From Chrysomallon squamiferum (lineage: Eukaryota > Mollusca > Gastropoda > Neomphalida > Peltospiridae), in NCBI GenBank assembly GCA_012295275.1, contig CM022678.1, forward strand, positions 10,796,782 to 10,860,781: DNA of 64,000 nucleotides. The letters run 5' to 3'. Each line of letters opens with the position of its first letter. Position 1 is the stretch's first letter. The notes under the pieces were generated by a model, which worked only from the letters and a program-made list of their open reading frames with translations, was not told where the DNA came from and searched no databases. Position numbers and translations under genes: made by a program. This document shows, piece by piece, positions 44,239-55,990 of the stretch.

Positions 44239-45807
44239 TTAAATAGGTTTCTGTCCAGTATGGACCTTCATGTGACGTTTTCTAACTGAAACTCGTGAGA
44301 AATATTTTGCACAAATCTCACATTTAAAAGGTCTCTGTCCAGTATGGATCATCATGTGAATTTTTAGATTCGAATTGTTCGAGAAACATTTTGCACAAAC
44401 TTCACATTTCAAATATTTCTCACCAATATGGCACTTCATGTGACTTGAATATAGATGCTTTGAGAAATATTTTTCACAAACTTTACATTTAAAAGGTCTG
44501 TCACAAGTACGGACCTTCATGTGACTTTTTAAATTTATACGCCGTGAGAAATATTTTCCACAAAATTCACATTTAAAAGGTTTCTCACCAGTGTGGATTG
44601 TCTTATGCAATTTTAGTCTCGAACTTTGTGAGAATGATTTTTCACAAACATCACATTTAAAATTTTTCTCACCAGTATCCACAGTCGTGTGATCTTTTAG
44701 ATTTGAATTTTGTTTGAAAGATTTTTCACAAACCTCACATTTAAAAGGTTTCTCTCCAGTATGTATTTTCATATGTTCCTTTAAACGGGAACGCTCTGAG
44801 AAACATTTTTCACAAATCTCACATTTGAAGGGTTTCTCTCCAGAATGGATCTTCATATGACGTTGTATTTCGTCATATCGTGAGAAACATTTTGCACAAA
44901 CCTCACATTTGAAGGGTTTCTCACCTGTATGGATCTTCATGTGACGTTTTACAGCTGCACGTTCTGCGAAACATTTTCCACAAACTTCACATTTAAAAGG
45001 TTTCTCTCCAGTATGGATTCTAATATGAATTTTTAAAGTCGAACTCCGTGAGAAACATTTTTCACAAATCTCACATTTGAAAGGTTTCTCTCCAGTATGG
45101 ACCATCATATGACGTCGTATATGTTCATCTAATAAGAAACACTTTCCGCAAATCTCACATTTGAAGGGTTTCTCTCCAGTGTGGACCTTCATATGACGTT
45201 TTAGATCTGAACCGTGTGAGAAACATTTTGGACAAACTTCACATTTAAAATTTTTCTCACCGGTATGCACAGTCGTGTGATCTTTTAGATTTGAATTTTG
45301 TTTGAAAGATTTTTCACAAACCTCACATTTAAAAGGTTTCTCTCCAGTATGTATTTTCATATGTTCCTTTAAACGGGAACGCTCTGAGAAACATTTTGCA
45401 CAAACCTCACATTTGAAGGGTTTCTCACCTGTATGGATCTTCATATGACGTTTTACAGTTGCACGTTCTGCAAAACATTTTGCACAAACTTCACATTTAA
45501 AAGGTTTCTCACCGGTGTGGTACTTCATGTGACTTTTTATATGTGCAATCTGTGAGAAAGTTTTTAAACAAACTTCACATTTAAAAGGTTTCTCTCCAGT
45601 ATGGATTCTAATATGATTTTTTAAAGTCGAACTCCGTGAGAAACATTTTTCACAAATCTCACATTTGAAAGGTTTCTCTCCAGTATGGACCATCATATGA
45701 TTTTCTATTGTTTGACGTTTGTGGAAACATTTTGAACAAACTTCACATTTAAAAGGTTTCTTACCAGAATGAATGCTGAATAATTCTTCATAACTTTTAG
45801 CTGCCAT
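44239..45807 (-). CDS. C2H2 zinc-finger protein, 18 fingers (unit Y2)
   Basis: Single-exon, 522 residues, the largest gene in the window. ATG at 45,807 in a good context; leader MAAKSYEELFSIHSGKKPF; 18 fingers. Block duplication is visible: fingers 2, 4, 5 and 6 correspond to 9, 10, 12 and 13. Three fingers deviate. Finger 13 ends in Asp instead of the last His, finger 15 has Arg for the last His, and finger 16 is one residue shorter (C-x11-H). It ends with TGQKPI at a stop shared with Y1. Predicted nuclear DNA-binding protein; two long runs of fingers with canonical TGEKPF linkers suggest extended DNA contact. Compared with Y1 it keeps extra fingers in the C-terminal half. The conserved X/Y 5' flank lies upstream and the X3 gene follows about 1.0 kb downstream on the same strand. 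Confidence 0.88.
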   Translation of the reverse strand: MAAKSYEELFSIHSGKKPFKCEVCSKCFHKRQTIENHMMVHTGEKPFKCEICEKCFSRSSTLKNHIRIHTGEKPFKCEVCLKTFSQIAHIKSHMKYHTGEKPFKCEVCAKCFAERATVKRHMKIHTGEKPFKCEVCAKCFSERSRLKEHMKIHTGEKPFKCEVCEKSFKQNSNLKDHTTVHTGEKNFKCEVCPKCFSHGSDLKRHMKVHTGEKPFKCEICGKCFLLDEHIRRHMMVHTGEKPFKCEICEKCFSRSSTLKIHIRIHTGEKPFKCEVCGKCFAERAAVKRHMKIHTGEKPFKCEVCAKCFSRYDEIQRHMKIHSGEKPFKCEICEKCFSERSRLKEHMKIHTGEKPFKCEVCEKSFKQNSNLKDHTTVDTGEKNFKCDVCEKSFSQSSRLKLHKTIHTGEKPFKCEFCGKYFSRRINLKSHMKVRTCDRPFKCKVCEKYFSKHLYSSHMKCHIGEKYLKCEVCAKCFSNNSNLKIHMMIHTGQRPFKCEICAKYFSRVSVRKRHMKVHTGQKPI

Positions 45808-46160
45808 GGTAAATTTTATAATCTATCTTTTAGAAAATCATCTCTCACACATTTAGCATTTAAACCCTTTCTCTCTGCTGTAAACTCGTGTTTCATTGGG
45901 TTACCATGACTACTGTAATTACATCGCACTACAAAATTCCCAGATCAGAGATGTTTTCAACGTACTGTGACGATGATGTAAAGTACAGAGTGAATTTACT
46001 GCGCTAAAGTGTAAAGTGTTCATTTATTAAAACACATCAGTTTGCAAATTCGAGGAATTATATTTTTCCCTTCACATCCGAATGTCATTTTCATAAAAAT
46101 CTGGAATTGTGATGCTTAGATTTGATTGATTTCTGAAAATATAAATACATAAATAACCAG
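45808..46160 (-). promoter_or_regulatory. Conserved 5' flank of Y2 gene
   Basis: Nearly the same as 25,709-26,060. Finger relic TGA at 45,838-45,840, in frame with the ATG. Conserved CATCATCGTCACAGTACGTT element near 45,960-45,980. Confidence 0.4.
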
Positions 46161-47449
46161 TAATATTTAAATTAGCATATTTTATTCAAGTAGATTATTT
46201 TATACAAATTTAATATATTATTTATATTCTAAATTGTCAAAATCGTATGTTTTCTTTTAATTTTGGAGAAAGGTAAAAGGAAAATCTCTCATCAATTTTA
46301 TTTTCTTGATATTTAAATGGGAAAATTTGAAGTTAAAATTTAATGCCGAAGACTAGATCTATGATTATTGATTTTTAAAATGCATTTTTAGAACAACTTT
46401 TTAAAGACTTGTATAAAATAACAAAAAAATGAATGTTGTTACTATAGTCAGACACTTTTGACTTGTATTAAATAGGAATCGTTCGTAAATAGGAAGAACG
46501 ATTGAATAAACTGAGCTTCACAGTGAACTTCACCTGAATAATTTACCTTAACAGCTCGATAATTTAATATTATTTTCCAAGTATTTTATTTTATATTTGT
46601 TTAACGACTGCTAACCACTAGATGGTATAATTGTTGTGTCAAAAGTAATGTAATACAATAGTATATAAAAAGATAACATAATATTAACACAATACTTAAT
46701 ATATTCATTAAAAATAAAGTATTATCCTGCTGAACGTCTGTCCAGTGCTCTAGATTTTTCCTTGGCTGTATTATATCTTACCAAACATATATTTCGCTTC
46801 ATTTATAATTACATAGCTTACAAATATTAATATTTGAGCGCTAAACTGTTTATAGTCAAGTCCGACGTTATGATTAAGTATGAAAGGCCAAATGTTGCAT
46901 TTCATATATACACGGAATCGGGTTCAATATACCATATTGTGCTACTATGGCAGTAGACATATTTAGTGATATATTCACTAAATATTTGTTAGGGAAATTT
47001 CTTATAAAAACGTAACGGAAAATCTGAAAATAAAATAAATCAGATAAAAATGATAAGTGAATGTTAGAAAAAAAAAATTGTAAAAAAGGAAAACGCTGAA
47101 TAGATTATTAAATGGAACATTTAAACCTATCTTCCTTCAGTCTTGCGTATGTTTGACAAATAACCGAGTATTTATTGTTTAATAACGACTTGGAGTGAAG
47201 TGCTGGTGCCCGATCCATTAAAAAAAACACCCAGGAACGACAACTCTATATGATCGTTTGCAGAAATAAACACCATGGTAATAGAAACATCCACATATCA
47301 ATTGAAACAGGCCAAAATCATAATATTTAATTTAGTTAAATCTATTAAAGACATTAAAAACAAAACACTTTTCAAGTTTACCATTTTTTTTTTTTTACAC
47401 GTCTGCGATTGAATGTTTTCTGATTCGTATAAAATACATCTCTATTTGA

Positions 47450-47463
47450 AAATAATAATAATA

Positions 47464-47515
<52 letters not shown>

Positions 47516-47519
47516 CAAC

Positions 47520-47604
<85 letters not shown>
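47450..47604. repeat. AAT microsatellite, long allele of Y spacer
   Basis: About 50 AAT/ATA units with one AGT and one AACAACAAC interruption. Poly-Leu and poly-Ile frames over it are artefacts. Confidence 0.95.
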
Positions 47605-47609
<5 letters not shown>

Positions 47610-47754
47610 TATGTTAGCACAGCTATTGAAATGAGGATTTCGTAATGGACATTCTCAATATTTCTGAGAGAGACGATTATAAGTATACAGCATAAACAAA
47701 GAATAACACGTTACTATTTTACTCAAAACGACCTATTTTGTTATTTACATTCAA

Positions 47755-48010
47755 ATCGTAGCAGAATTCCGCGAACTTTTTTCACTTCAGTTTACAACCA
47801 CTATTTACTGAGCGTTTTACCTTCCATTATTTTCTAATATATACACGAGAAACCTGCTCTGCGTTCAGGTTTAATGGCTATTCTGTAATTTATCTCCACT
47901 TTGGTCAACGTTGGCTTGTTTATCATTCACGTTCAAAATAAAGCGCACACTCTGATATCGCAAGGAACAGTTTCATTTCACTGGGTCGCTCTCACTAACC
48001 AGTAATCTAA
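47755..48010 (+). repeat. Dispersed repeat D, copy 4
   Basis: Paralogue of copy 2 at the matching place in the Y spacer. Shares TTTATCTCCACTTTGG and GATATCGCAAGG. Confidence 0.55.
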
Positions 48011-48175
48011 CGCAGTGAAGTTATATAATATTAAAATTAGCATATTTTAAAAGCGATTTGTTTACGTTAAACTGCTCACACTGAACTATTTGTCACATCT
48101 TACTGCATTAAAGTTAGATTTGTAGCTAAACAGTTCCTCCACACTGTTGTATATAAAATTAAACTAATCCTTTTT

Positions 48176-48177
<2 letters not shown>

Positions 48178-48207
<30 letters not shown>
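48178..48207. repeat. Poly-T run of 30
   Basis: Uninterrupted T run in Y2 at a place where Y1 has only TTTTCTTTTTG. Confidence 0.95.
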
Positions 48208-48208
<1 letters not shown>

Positions 48209-48482
48209 GTAAATATCATAAATATTAAAACTTGGTTATGGACAGACACAAAAACAACACAGCCATTGTCAGGCTTAGTTAGTATGCTGCTTTTAGCATC
48301 CACATCACTCAAAGTAACACAAAAATCAAACTAAGATTTTTTTCAAATAAATATATGAATCTGAAATAAATAAGTCATTAATAATAGTTTTACTTAAAAC
48401 AAAACTGTGGTTACAGAAGGAGACAGTTCGAGAAAACATATGAAAATTCATGGAAGATCATAATACTGCATTCAGGATGGAT

Positions 48483-48484
48483 AA

Positions 48485-48540
<56 letters not shown>

Positions 48541-48548
48541 AAATAAAG
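48483..48548. repeat. TAAA tetranucleotide array
   Basis: About 15 TAAA units; the Y1 counterpart near 28,340 has only about 4. Confidence 0.95.
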
Positions 48549-51482
48549 AAATAAAAGTTATTTTAAGATCGCTAATTCTGCTTGTCTCAAAGTGCCCAAC
48601 TTGCTCTGGCTTCATGTAATTATACAATTGGTGTTTGGAGATTATTATGCAGTACAATTAGTGATGTACAACTGGTATCTGAACTGTTTTAGAGATCACA
48701 TTACACACAGCTGAGAACCAGAAAACTAATTGTTTTAAGATGGAACCAAGTTCATTCTGTAACAGAAACAGTAGACAGAGCTAACACTAGCCCTTAAAAA
48801 CAACAGAAGTCCATGAAACAAACTTAACACTCAGAAGATCAAAAGTACAGAAATAAAATGTTCATGATGTGTGAATACACAAATTGTCTTTGAAATTCCG
48901 CTCACATGTTAGAAATAACATATTAGATTATGGAAAGTCTGGTGTGCAGATAGTAGCTGAATAGGGCTTGTACCAATTGCTAAATTTAGTAATGACCTAT
49001 CACATGGTCAATTTTGGGACAAACAATTCAGCTCTAAAAGTGAAGTCTGGTTGCAAGCTTACCATGAGTGATTCTTAAACTTACTGAAAATCATTTACCT
49101 GGTTCACAGACAAAGTAAGCAGCAAATTAAACTCAATGAACCCAGGAAATAAACTAATCACATTTCCTTTCTTAATATCAAGACTGATCTTAAAATTTGA
49201 TTTATTTTTTCTTGTAGTGTTGATTAGCTGCATCAGAGAAAATACCAGCAATGGTCAGATCATAAGTAACATTTATTTGCAGTCAAACCACATCAAGAAC
49301 AAAGATAAGAAAACTCTTTTATATTTCTGTTTCAAATATCCGACTCATCACACCTGTGCTTTTCACTGCCTTTAGTCTCCTGATTACACACATTTTATTG
49401 TTTCTAATTCAACACCTTTCTGGAGTGGGAACCAAGCTTTAGCCAGGTTTGTGTATTGCAGATGATAATGGTTAAAGATCAAATGCTTTTAGTCTTTTTT
49501 AGGTAACACACACATATCACAGCTTCATTTTAACTTTTAACCTCTAAACATTTAAAATAAGACTGAAAAATCATGTTAGATGTATAAACAAAGTTATGTT
49601 GTGCTATTCAAAGCTGTTAGACACAACTCATTTGTTTTAAAGTGGCTTCCTGTGACAGTTTAACCACTTTAACATGCAATCATATCACTGTAAATATGTT
49701 AAAAATGCAACTGAAGTTCTAACATAAAATTGTGAAATTAATATGTAAAAGTAATAAATAAATAAATAAATAAATAAATAAATATATAAAACTTTAAATT
49801 TAATTCAATGATGACAAAATGTACCAATAATAAATTTTTTAAATTTAATTCATTGATAAAAAATAAAAATCCTCCACTCTTTAAACATGAAAAACACAGA
49901 TAAATGCTAATTCATTATTGCTGAAACTGTACAAAAACTTGTTTCTCTTAAACAGTCTAAACATGCAAGTGACGAGTTATTCTATGATGCACAGGAACTG
50001 TGTTCATCTGAATTATGTAGCATGAGGGCGGAGCTACTGATTACAGTGCCACCTAAAAACAGATGCAGGTTGCAAGCTCACCAATAAAGTGAGAAACAGG
50101 ACAAATTCTCACCACAAAATGGTGATTTGTTTTATCAACAAAACTTTATTTTAGGTTATTGTAGGTGTGTAAATGGTTGGGGAGGACTGGGTATCTCTAA
50201 TAAATAAATAATATAAGAAAATTAAATCTAGGTCAATTTCAAATCTTTGAGAAAAAGTATTTTCTGACCAAACTGAATTACTACTGTGGTTTTTCAGAGG
50301 GATCCTCTACAACTTACAACATTTTTTTTTATTAATTTATTCCAGTCACTGCTTTTCAAACATTCTGAATGACATTAATTTAGGATAAAAACAGGACGGT
50401 TTAAAAACTAGAATTGTACAAACAGCCATAAATCAGAATACTTTCTTCAGATTCTGAAGTAAGGCAAGGAAAAAGTCACTATTTTATTTTCATCATACTT
50501 TAATGAACTAGTAATATTTTAAGTATGAAAGCTGTAATGGCATTCAGCCAGTAACAGTTGTTCTTCTCAAAGATGTTAATGTACATCAAGTTACTTTCAT
50601 TGTTAATTATTTAATACAGAAAATTTGTTATCTTATTTTCATTATACTCGAATGAATTGAGAATACTTTTTTCGGTATGAAAGTTGTAAAGATATTTGTT
50701 CAGTAACACAGATTCTTGTGAAAGAAATTAGTCATGTTAATGTACACCAAGTTACTTGCATGGTTAATTATTTAATACAGAAATTGAGGTTAAATACCGT
50801 GAACTTGTCTTCAGTAAATCTGGATCCTTTGTAAAACCAGAACATAGTCAATCAGTTGAACTTCAAAGTCTGTTTCCTCTACTGAAAAGAAATGTAGAGA
50901 ATTTAATGTATGAACCGACTTAAATTTGTCCGATTGTAAAACATATATTACTGTATGGATGTGAAATCTGGGTTTTCTAAGTGAGGAATAACTGAAAGAA
51001 GTATCATCTTAAGCTTTGCAAATGTGCATAATCATAATTATGTGTTAACATGACAACATTATGCTTGATGTTCTATGATGAGTTAAAGAGATATCCACTG
51101 TATGTGTGTGTTAAAGTAAAGTACATTTTGGGCAAAGGTTGTTAATGACAATGAAACTAAATTGTCTGATATATTACACATGCTGTCACCATATTACAAA
51201 TCAAATGCTATATGAAGTTTATAATTTTAATTTTACAAAATTTAAACTAGACAAATATATAGAAATAATTAAAAAAAAAAAATTAAAATGAATGTACCAC
51301 TAACATGTAGATTCAGGTACCAATATGTGGTCAAAAGAAGCTGTTAAAAGAATATTATGTGAACAGTTGTTACTGTCTGAATTTGTTCATGTTGTTTGTC
51401 ATTACTATAAAAGCACTAATTTACTTAACCAAAAAGATTTCACTTTCAAACTTAAAATGTTCTTATTTCTTTCATAATATGA

Positions 51483-51724
51483 TAGTGTGTTAATGTTCTA
51501 CTATTTAATGCTATATTTGATAGTGGAATATAGTGTATTTGTGTTCTACTAGTACTATTTAATGCTATATTTGATAAATTAATATAGTGTGTTTATGTTC
51601 TACTATTTAATGCTGTATTTGATAGTGGAATATAGTGTATTTGTGTTCTACTAGTACTATTTAATGCTATATTTGATAGATTAATATAGTGTGTTTATCT
51701 TCTACTATTTAATGCCATATCTGA
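51483..51724. repeat. Composite tandem repeat, Y2 spacer
   Basis: Same alternating subunits as 31,342-31,577, slightly better preserved. Confidence 0.85.
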
Positions 51725-52170
51725 TAGTGAAATAATTCCTACACTTTGATCAGATGGAAATGAAATCCCAATAATGAAAGGTAATTACCTCAATATGAGA
51801 AATTATTGATGTATTACTTTCTTTAGCTGTTTCACAAATGTATTTACATGTGTAATTAATAATGCACTGATTGTATTCTCTGATGAATTTAAATTAGTAG
51901 AATGAAAAAAAGGTCTGTATGGTTTTTTTTAAAAGGTTTCTGCATTACTGATAACATTTTTGTATTAACTTATTCCAGTTACTAATATTTGTTTTTATTG
52001 ATTTTTGAGTGTTTTTGATTTTGTATTGCATCAGTGTATTATAATAATGGGAAATGTTTCAGAATAATATCATGTTACAAAAGCTAGGATTATACAAATG
52101 GCTCTAAATCAGGTTTTATGGAGGGGGGGGTCTTCAAATTTTGGAATAGGTCTCAGAAAGGTCTGTCATG

Positions 52171-52250
<80 letters not shown>
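52171..52250. repeat. TTA trinucleotide array
   Basis: About 26 TTA units in the part of Y2 that does not match Y1. Confidence 0.95.
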
Positions 52251-52744
52251 CAAACATGATCTAATAAAAATCGTTTAATCAATTGGTCTGAAAAAACAAG
52301 AAAAAAAAAATAAATATATTATATACGTAGAGAATTTATCAGCAGACTTTCAGCTTTGTTTGACAAGACTTCAAAATGATGAAAATCTACATTATTACCT
52401 GGATGCAGAATTTGAGGTTTTACAAATTTAGGTTCAACGTAAGACATACTTTCAAATTCAAAATCTACATATATATGTGAAGATCAATGGTGTATGATGA
52501 ATTTGGGATATATGATTATATCCATTGCCTTCAGTCGACTGGAGAAAGTAGTTTATAAAATAGGTACGGCGTTTATCTTTGAACTAGATATTTTATTTCT
52601 TTATTGTCGTTTTACTGAAAATGTGTTAATTAATTTTATGCTACCTTAAATAAAAAATAACAATACTAGGGCAACCGTTATACCAGTCTTTACGACAAGA
52701 AAAAAAAAACGAATATCGGTTTACCACGAAAACAGTCGTTACAA

Positions 52745-53060
52745 TGCTAACAATCGTATGCTAGTTCTATTTTCCTCAAAACAAACTTCAAATCGTAGCA
52801 GTATTCCGCGAAAAATTCTTATTTCAACTTACAAGCAGTGTTTTAAAGATTACCTTCCATTCATTTCTAACATGTACACGAAAAACTTGTTCGACGTCCA
52901 GTCTTAAGGCAATTATGTGGTTTATCTCCCCTTTGTTTAACACTGACTTGTTTTCTTTATCATTTTCCTCCAAAATAATGTGCGCACTGTAATATCGCAA
53001 ATAACACTTTTATTTCTTTTGATCGCTCGGTCTAAGCTAATCCTCGGATGGCTATAAAAG
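52745..53060 (+). repeat. Dispersed repeat D, copy 5
   Basis: Nearly the same as copy 3, with TTATCTCCCCTTTG, GATCGCTCGGTCTAAGC and GATGGCTATAAAAG. Forms the low-coordinate edge of unit Z3. Confidence 0.6.
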
Positions 53061-53509
53061 TAAATCAAGCAAATAGTACCCAATATTTCTGTATCTGTAA
53101 ATTAGTTTTTTATATAATAACAATTAGTATGTTTAAGTATTTGAATATTTGAAATATATATATACTTGTTTAATTGTTTGTTTGTTTGTTTATTTATTTA
53201 TTTAACAGACGCATAAATACAGATACTAATGAAGTTGGTGATGGATTTGTGGTTGTAGATAGAAAAGTCACATTTACTAACCTACTTACGCCATTTTTCA
53301 CTGAAGTCGCGCTTTTGTTTTGTATGACAGTCCGTATCTTGAGGAAATCAGGCGACATTCTGAATTCTTTCTTTCATTTTTCTTCTTTTTATATATTATA
53401 TAGATCTTCTTCTTTCTCATATTTTATCTTTCTTTTTCTTCTTGTTCCTCAATTTGTTCTCTTCTTAATATTTTGTATTTCATTTGCATTCTTCAGTGAA
53501 GGGGGGGGC

Positions 53510-53548
<39 letters not shown>

Positions 53549-54868
53549 TTCAGTTTTAATTGTCTCTAAGGACATGATTTACTATTGGTCTCTGTTATCT
53601 TTTCTGTCTTCAATATTTATCTCTGTGCGTGTGTGTGTGTATGCGCGCGTGCGTGTGCGTGTGTGTGTGATATATATTTCTGTATTTATATTTATTCATC
53701 TGCATGTGTATAAATTTATAACTTATGTTCATATTTTTCTTTTATTTGTCAAACATGTCTTCTTATTTATTTGAACTCAGGTTTCCATTCCAACATTCTC
53801 TTTTTACGTCTGTGTCCAGTTTAATAAATGAATATTTAGTACTTTTTTTTAAAACTAATGTAAGTATGTAATGTGTTCATAAATATAAATTATGATCAAA
53901 GTCAAAATAAAAAGCATTTATGATCAACATATCTTTTTATAGTTTCATAAAAAACAACAGTAAAAAAAAAAAATTATTTCTTTGCTAAGATGTTTCAGAA
54001 ACGTATATACATCTGTAATTAATAACACACTGAAGTTTTTCTCCGATCAAGTTGAATTACTAGAAGAAAGAATCAGTCTGTTTTTTCAGATTACAATTTC
54101 GACATTTTTTTATCAACTTACTCCAATTACTTAAAGGAATATAAGAAAACTATGTACTGGGATTTCATTGATTTTGAAGTTATTATATTAACTGACTGTA
54201 TTTCGTATCAGTATTCAATATGCATGATGGCATAACAACTAGAATTATGCAAATGGCTGTAAATGGAGAGATTTCTTTGCAAGTAGGATTAACAAAAAGG
54301 ATCACACAATTTTTATTTTATTCATATAAAAGTGATCCAGTATCAAGTTTAACCATAAGCATTCTATTAGAATATTCTCTTTCAATTGTTTAAGCAACCT
54401 TTTTACATATACACATAATAATAAAGAAATATGATTATATATAGCTACACGTCAATATTACTTAGCTTTCTTATTTCTAGATAAGGATAAATGTAACTTC
54501 ATTTTCATTCAAAGACTCTCATGTAAAAATACCTTTAAATGTACATAGTTATAAATACAAATCATAGATTTTGGGAATGTATGTACAGACAACCAGATGT
54601 AAAGAAAACGCTATTTCTGAAATTAATATAATCTGTTATAACAGTAATAATCAACTGATGAAAGTTCAGATGACGTCAAATGGCTACTGTCGTGATGTTG
54701 TAGTAGTAGCAGTGGTAATACTAGTAGCAACAGTAGTAATAGTAGTGCTAATAGTAGAAGTAAATTTGTTATCTAGCAAATTACTCAAAACTCATATTCT
54801 TAATTAACTTATGCTAAATGTTGTTTATTACAAAACATTATATGACATTTGATGGTTACATTTTCTTC

Positions 54869-54874
54869 TTTATT
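54869..54874 (-). terminator. Candidate poly(A) signal for Z3 gene
   Basis: AATAAA on the minus strand, 276 nt beyond the stop at 55,150. The same hexamer is at the matching place in Z1 (19,076-19,081) and Z2. Confidence 0.35.
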
Positions 54875-55011
54875 TCACAGATTATCACTTTTTTATTGAG
54901 ATATCAACAGTCATTTCTCGAACATTTCTCTTAAAAATGGGACTTCGTGTGCTAATCTAGATACCAGCTTGTTGGAAATATTTCGCATGAACTCCACATT
55001 TAAAACGCCTC

Positions 55012-55149
55012 TCACCACCGTGTCTTCATGTGACGTTTTAGAACATCTCCTCGTGAGAAACATTTTGCACAAACCTCACATTTGAAAGACTTCTCACCAG
55101 TACGGACCTTCACGTGACGTTTTACATGTTGATCCTGTGAGAAGAAATA
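55012..55149 (-). pseudogene. Finger relics beyond the Z3 stop codon
   Basis: After the TGA at 55,150 the same frame encodes the rest of finger 8 (YFFSQDQHVKRHVKV, last His replaced by Arg) and a ninth finger ending HMKTRW before another TGA (55,012-55,014). The ancestral protein had at least nine fingers. Confidence 0.7.
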
Positions 55150-55812
55150 TCAACAAACTTCACATTTAACAGATTTATCTCCAACATGGATCTTCATGTG
55201 ACATTTTAAACTCCAACGCCGTGAGAAATATTTTGCACAAACCTCACATTTTAAACATTTATCCCCGGTGTGGACCTTCATGTGACGTTTTACATATGGA
55301 CCCTCTGAGAAGGATTTTGAACAAACTTCACATTTAAAAGGTTTCTCTCCAGTATGAATCTTCACGTGACACTTTAAACTCGAACGCTGTGAGAAACATT
55401 TTGCACAAATCTCACATTTGAAAGGTTTGTCTCCAGTATGGATCTTCATATGACGTTGTACATCGTGATCTCGTGAGAAACATTTTCCACAAACCTCACA
55501 TTTGAAGGGTTTCTCACCTGTATGGATCCTCATATGATGTTTTAGATTGCAAATGTATGGGAAATATTTTGCACAAACTTCACATTTAAAAGTTTTCTCA
55601 CCAGTGTGGTTCTTCGAATGACTTTTTAGATTTGAACTCTGTGAGAAACATTTTGCACAAACTTCACATTTAAAAGGTTTCTCTCCAGTATGGATTCTCA
55701 TATGATGTTCTATATGTAGACGTTGTGAGAAACATTTTGCACAAACTTCACATTTAAAAGGTGTCGCACCAGAATGAATGCTGAATAATACTTCATCACT
55801 GTGAGTTGTCAT
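55150..55812 (-). CDS. C2H2 zinc-finger protein, 7 fingers plus partial (unit Z3)
   Basis: Single-exon, 220 residues. ATG at 55,812. The leader MTTHSDEVLFSIHSGATPF differs from the X/Y leader but keeps LFSIHSG. Seven complete fingers follow with linkers TGEKPF, TGDKPF, TGDKCL and VGDKSV, then KCEVC and a TGA that replaces the usual GCA codon after the second Cys of finger 8. Finger 2 keeps both His despite HSKNH. The only Z copy with an open frame; Z1 and Z2 are pseudogenes. Predicted nuclear DNA-binding protein. The protein ends in a half finger, so its last five residues probably have no structural role. Its 5' flank lacks the CACGTCA motif found upstream of Z1 and Z2. Confidence 0.75.
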   Translation of the reverse strand: MTTHSDEVLFSIHSGATPFKCEVCAKCFSQRLHIEHHMRIHTGEKPFKCEVCAKCFSQSSNLKSHSKNHTGEKTFKCEVCAKYFPYICNLKHHMRIHTGEKPFKCEVCGKCFSRDHDVQRHMKIHTGDKPFKCEICAKCFSQRSSLKCHVKIHTGEKPFKCEVCSKSFSEGPYVKRHMKVHTGDKCLKCEVCAKYFSRRWSLKCHMKIHVGDKSVKCEVC

Positions 55813-55990
55813 GCTAATGTTTATATTCTTATTTCTAGAAAATTAATTCCGTACATTGTCTCTTGTAAACTTCATTAGGTTACCGTAACTTCTATAATTA
55901 TATCTTAGTACAAGATTCACAAATCAGACGTGTTTTAAATGTACTGTATAAAATACGGATTGAATTAACTGCGCTAAAGTGTGAAAGGAA

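Larger units (their letters stand above)
46161..52640. repeat. Duplicated non-coding spacer of unit Y2
   Basis: Collinear copy of 26,061-32,290. Differences: a much longer AAT array (47,450-47,604), a T30 run (48,178-48,207) absent from the other copy, an expanded TAAA array (48,483-48,548 and again 49,753-49,785), a long TTA array (52,171-52,250) in a segment with no counterpart, and many single-base changes. No recognised gene. Confidence 0.8.
52745..55990. repeat. Unit Z3 of the zinc-finger cassette array
   Basis: Collinear with Z1 and Z2 but with an open zinc-finger gene. It contains repeat D copy 5, the GCCATTTTTCACTGAAGTCG block (about 53,290), G-run plus TG arrays (53,501-53,544 and about 53,626-53,668), the CRE palindrome (54,671-54,678), the GTN tract and the gene at 55,150-55,812. 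Confidence 0.75.
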
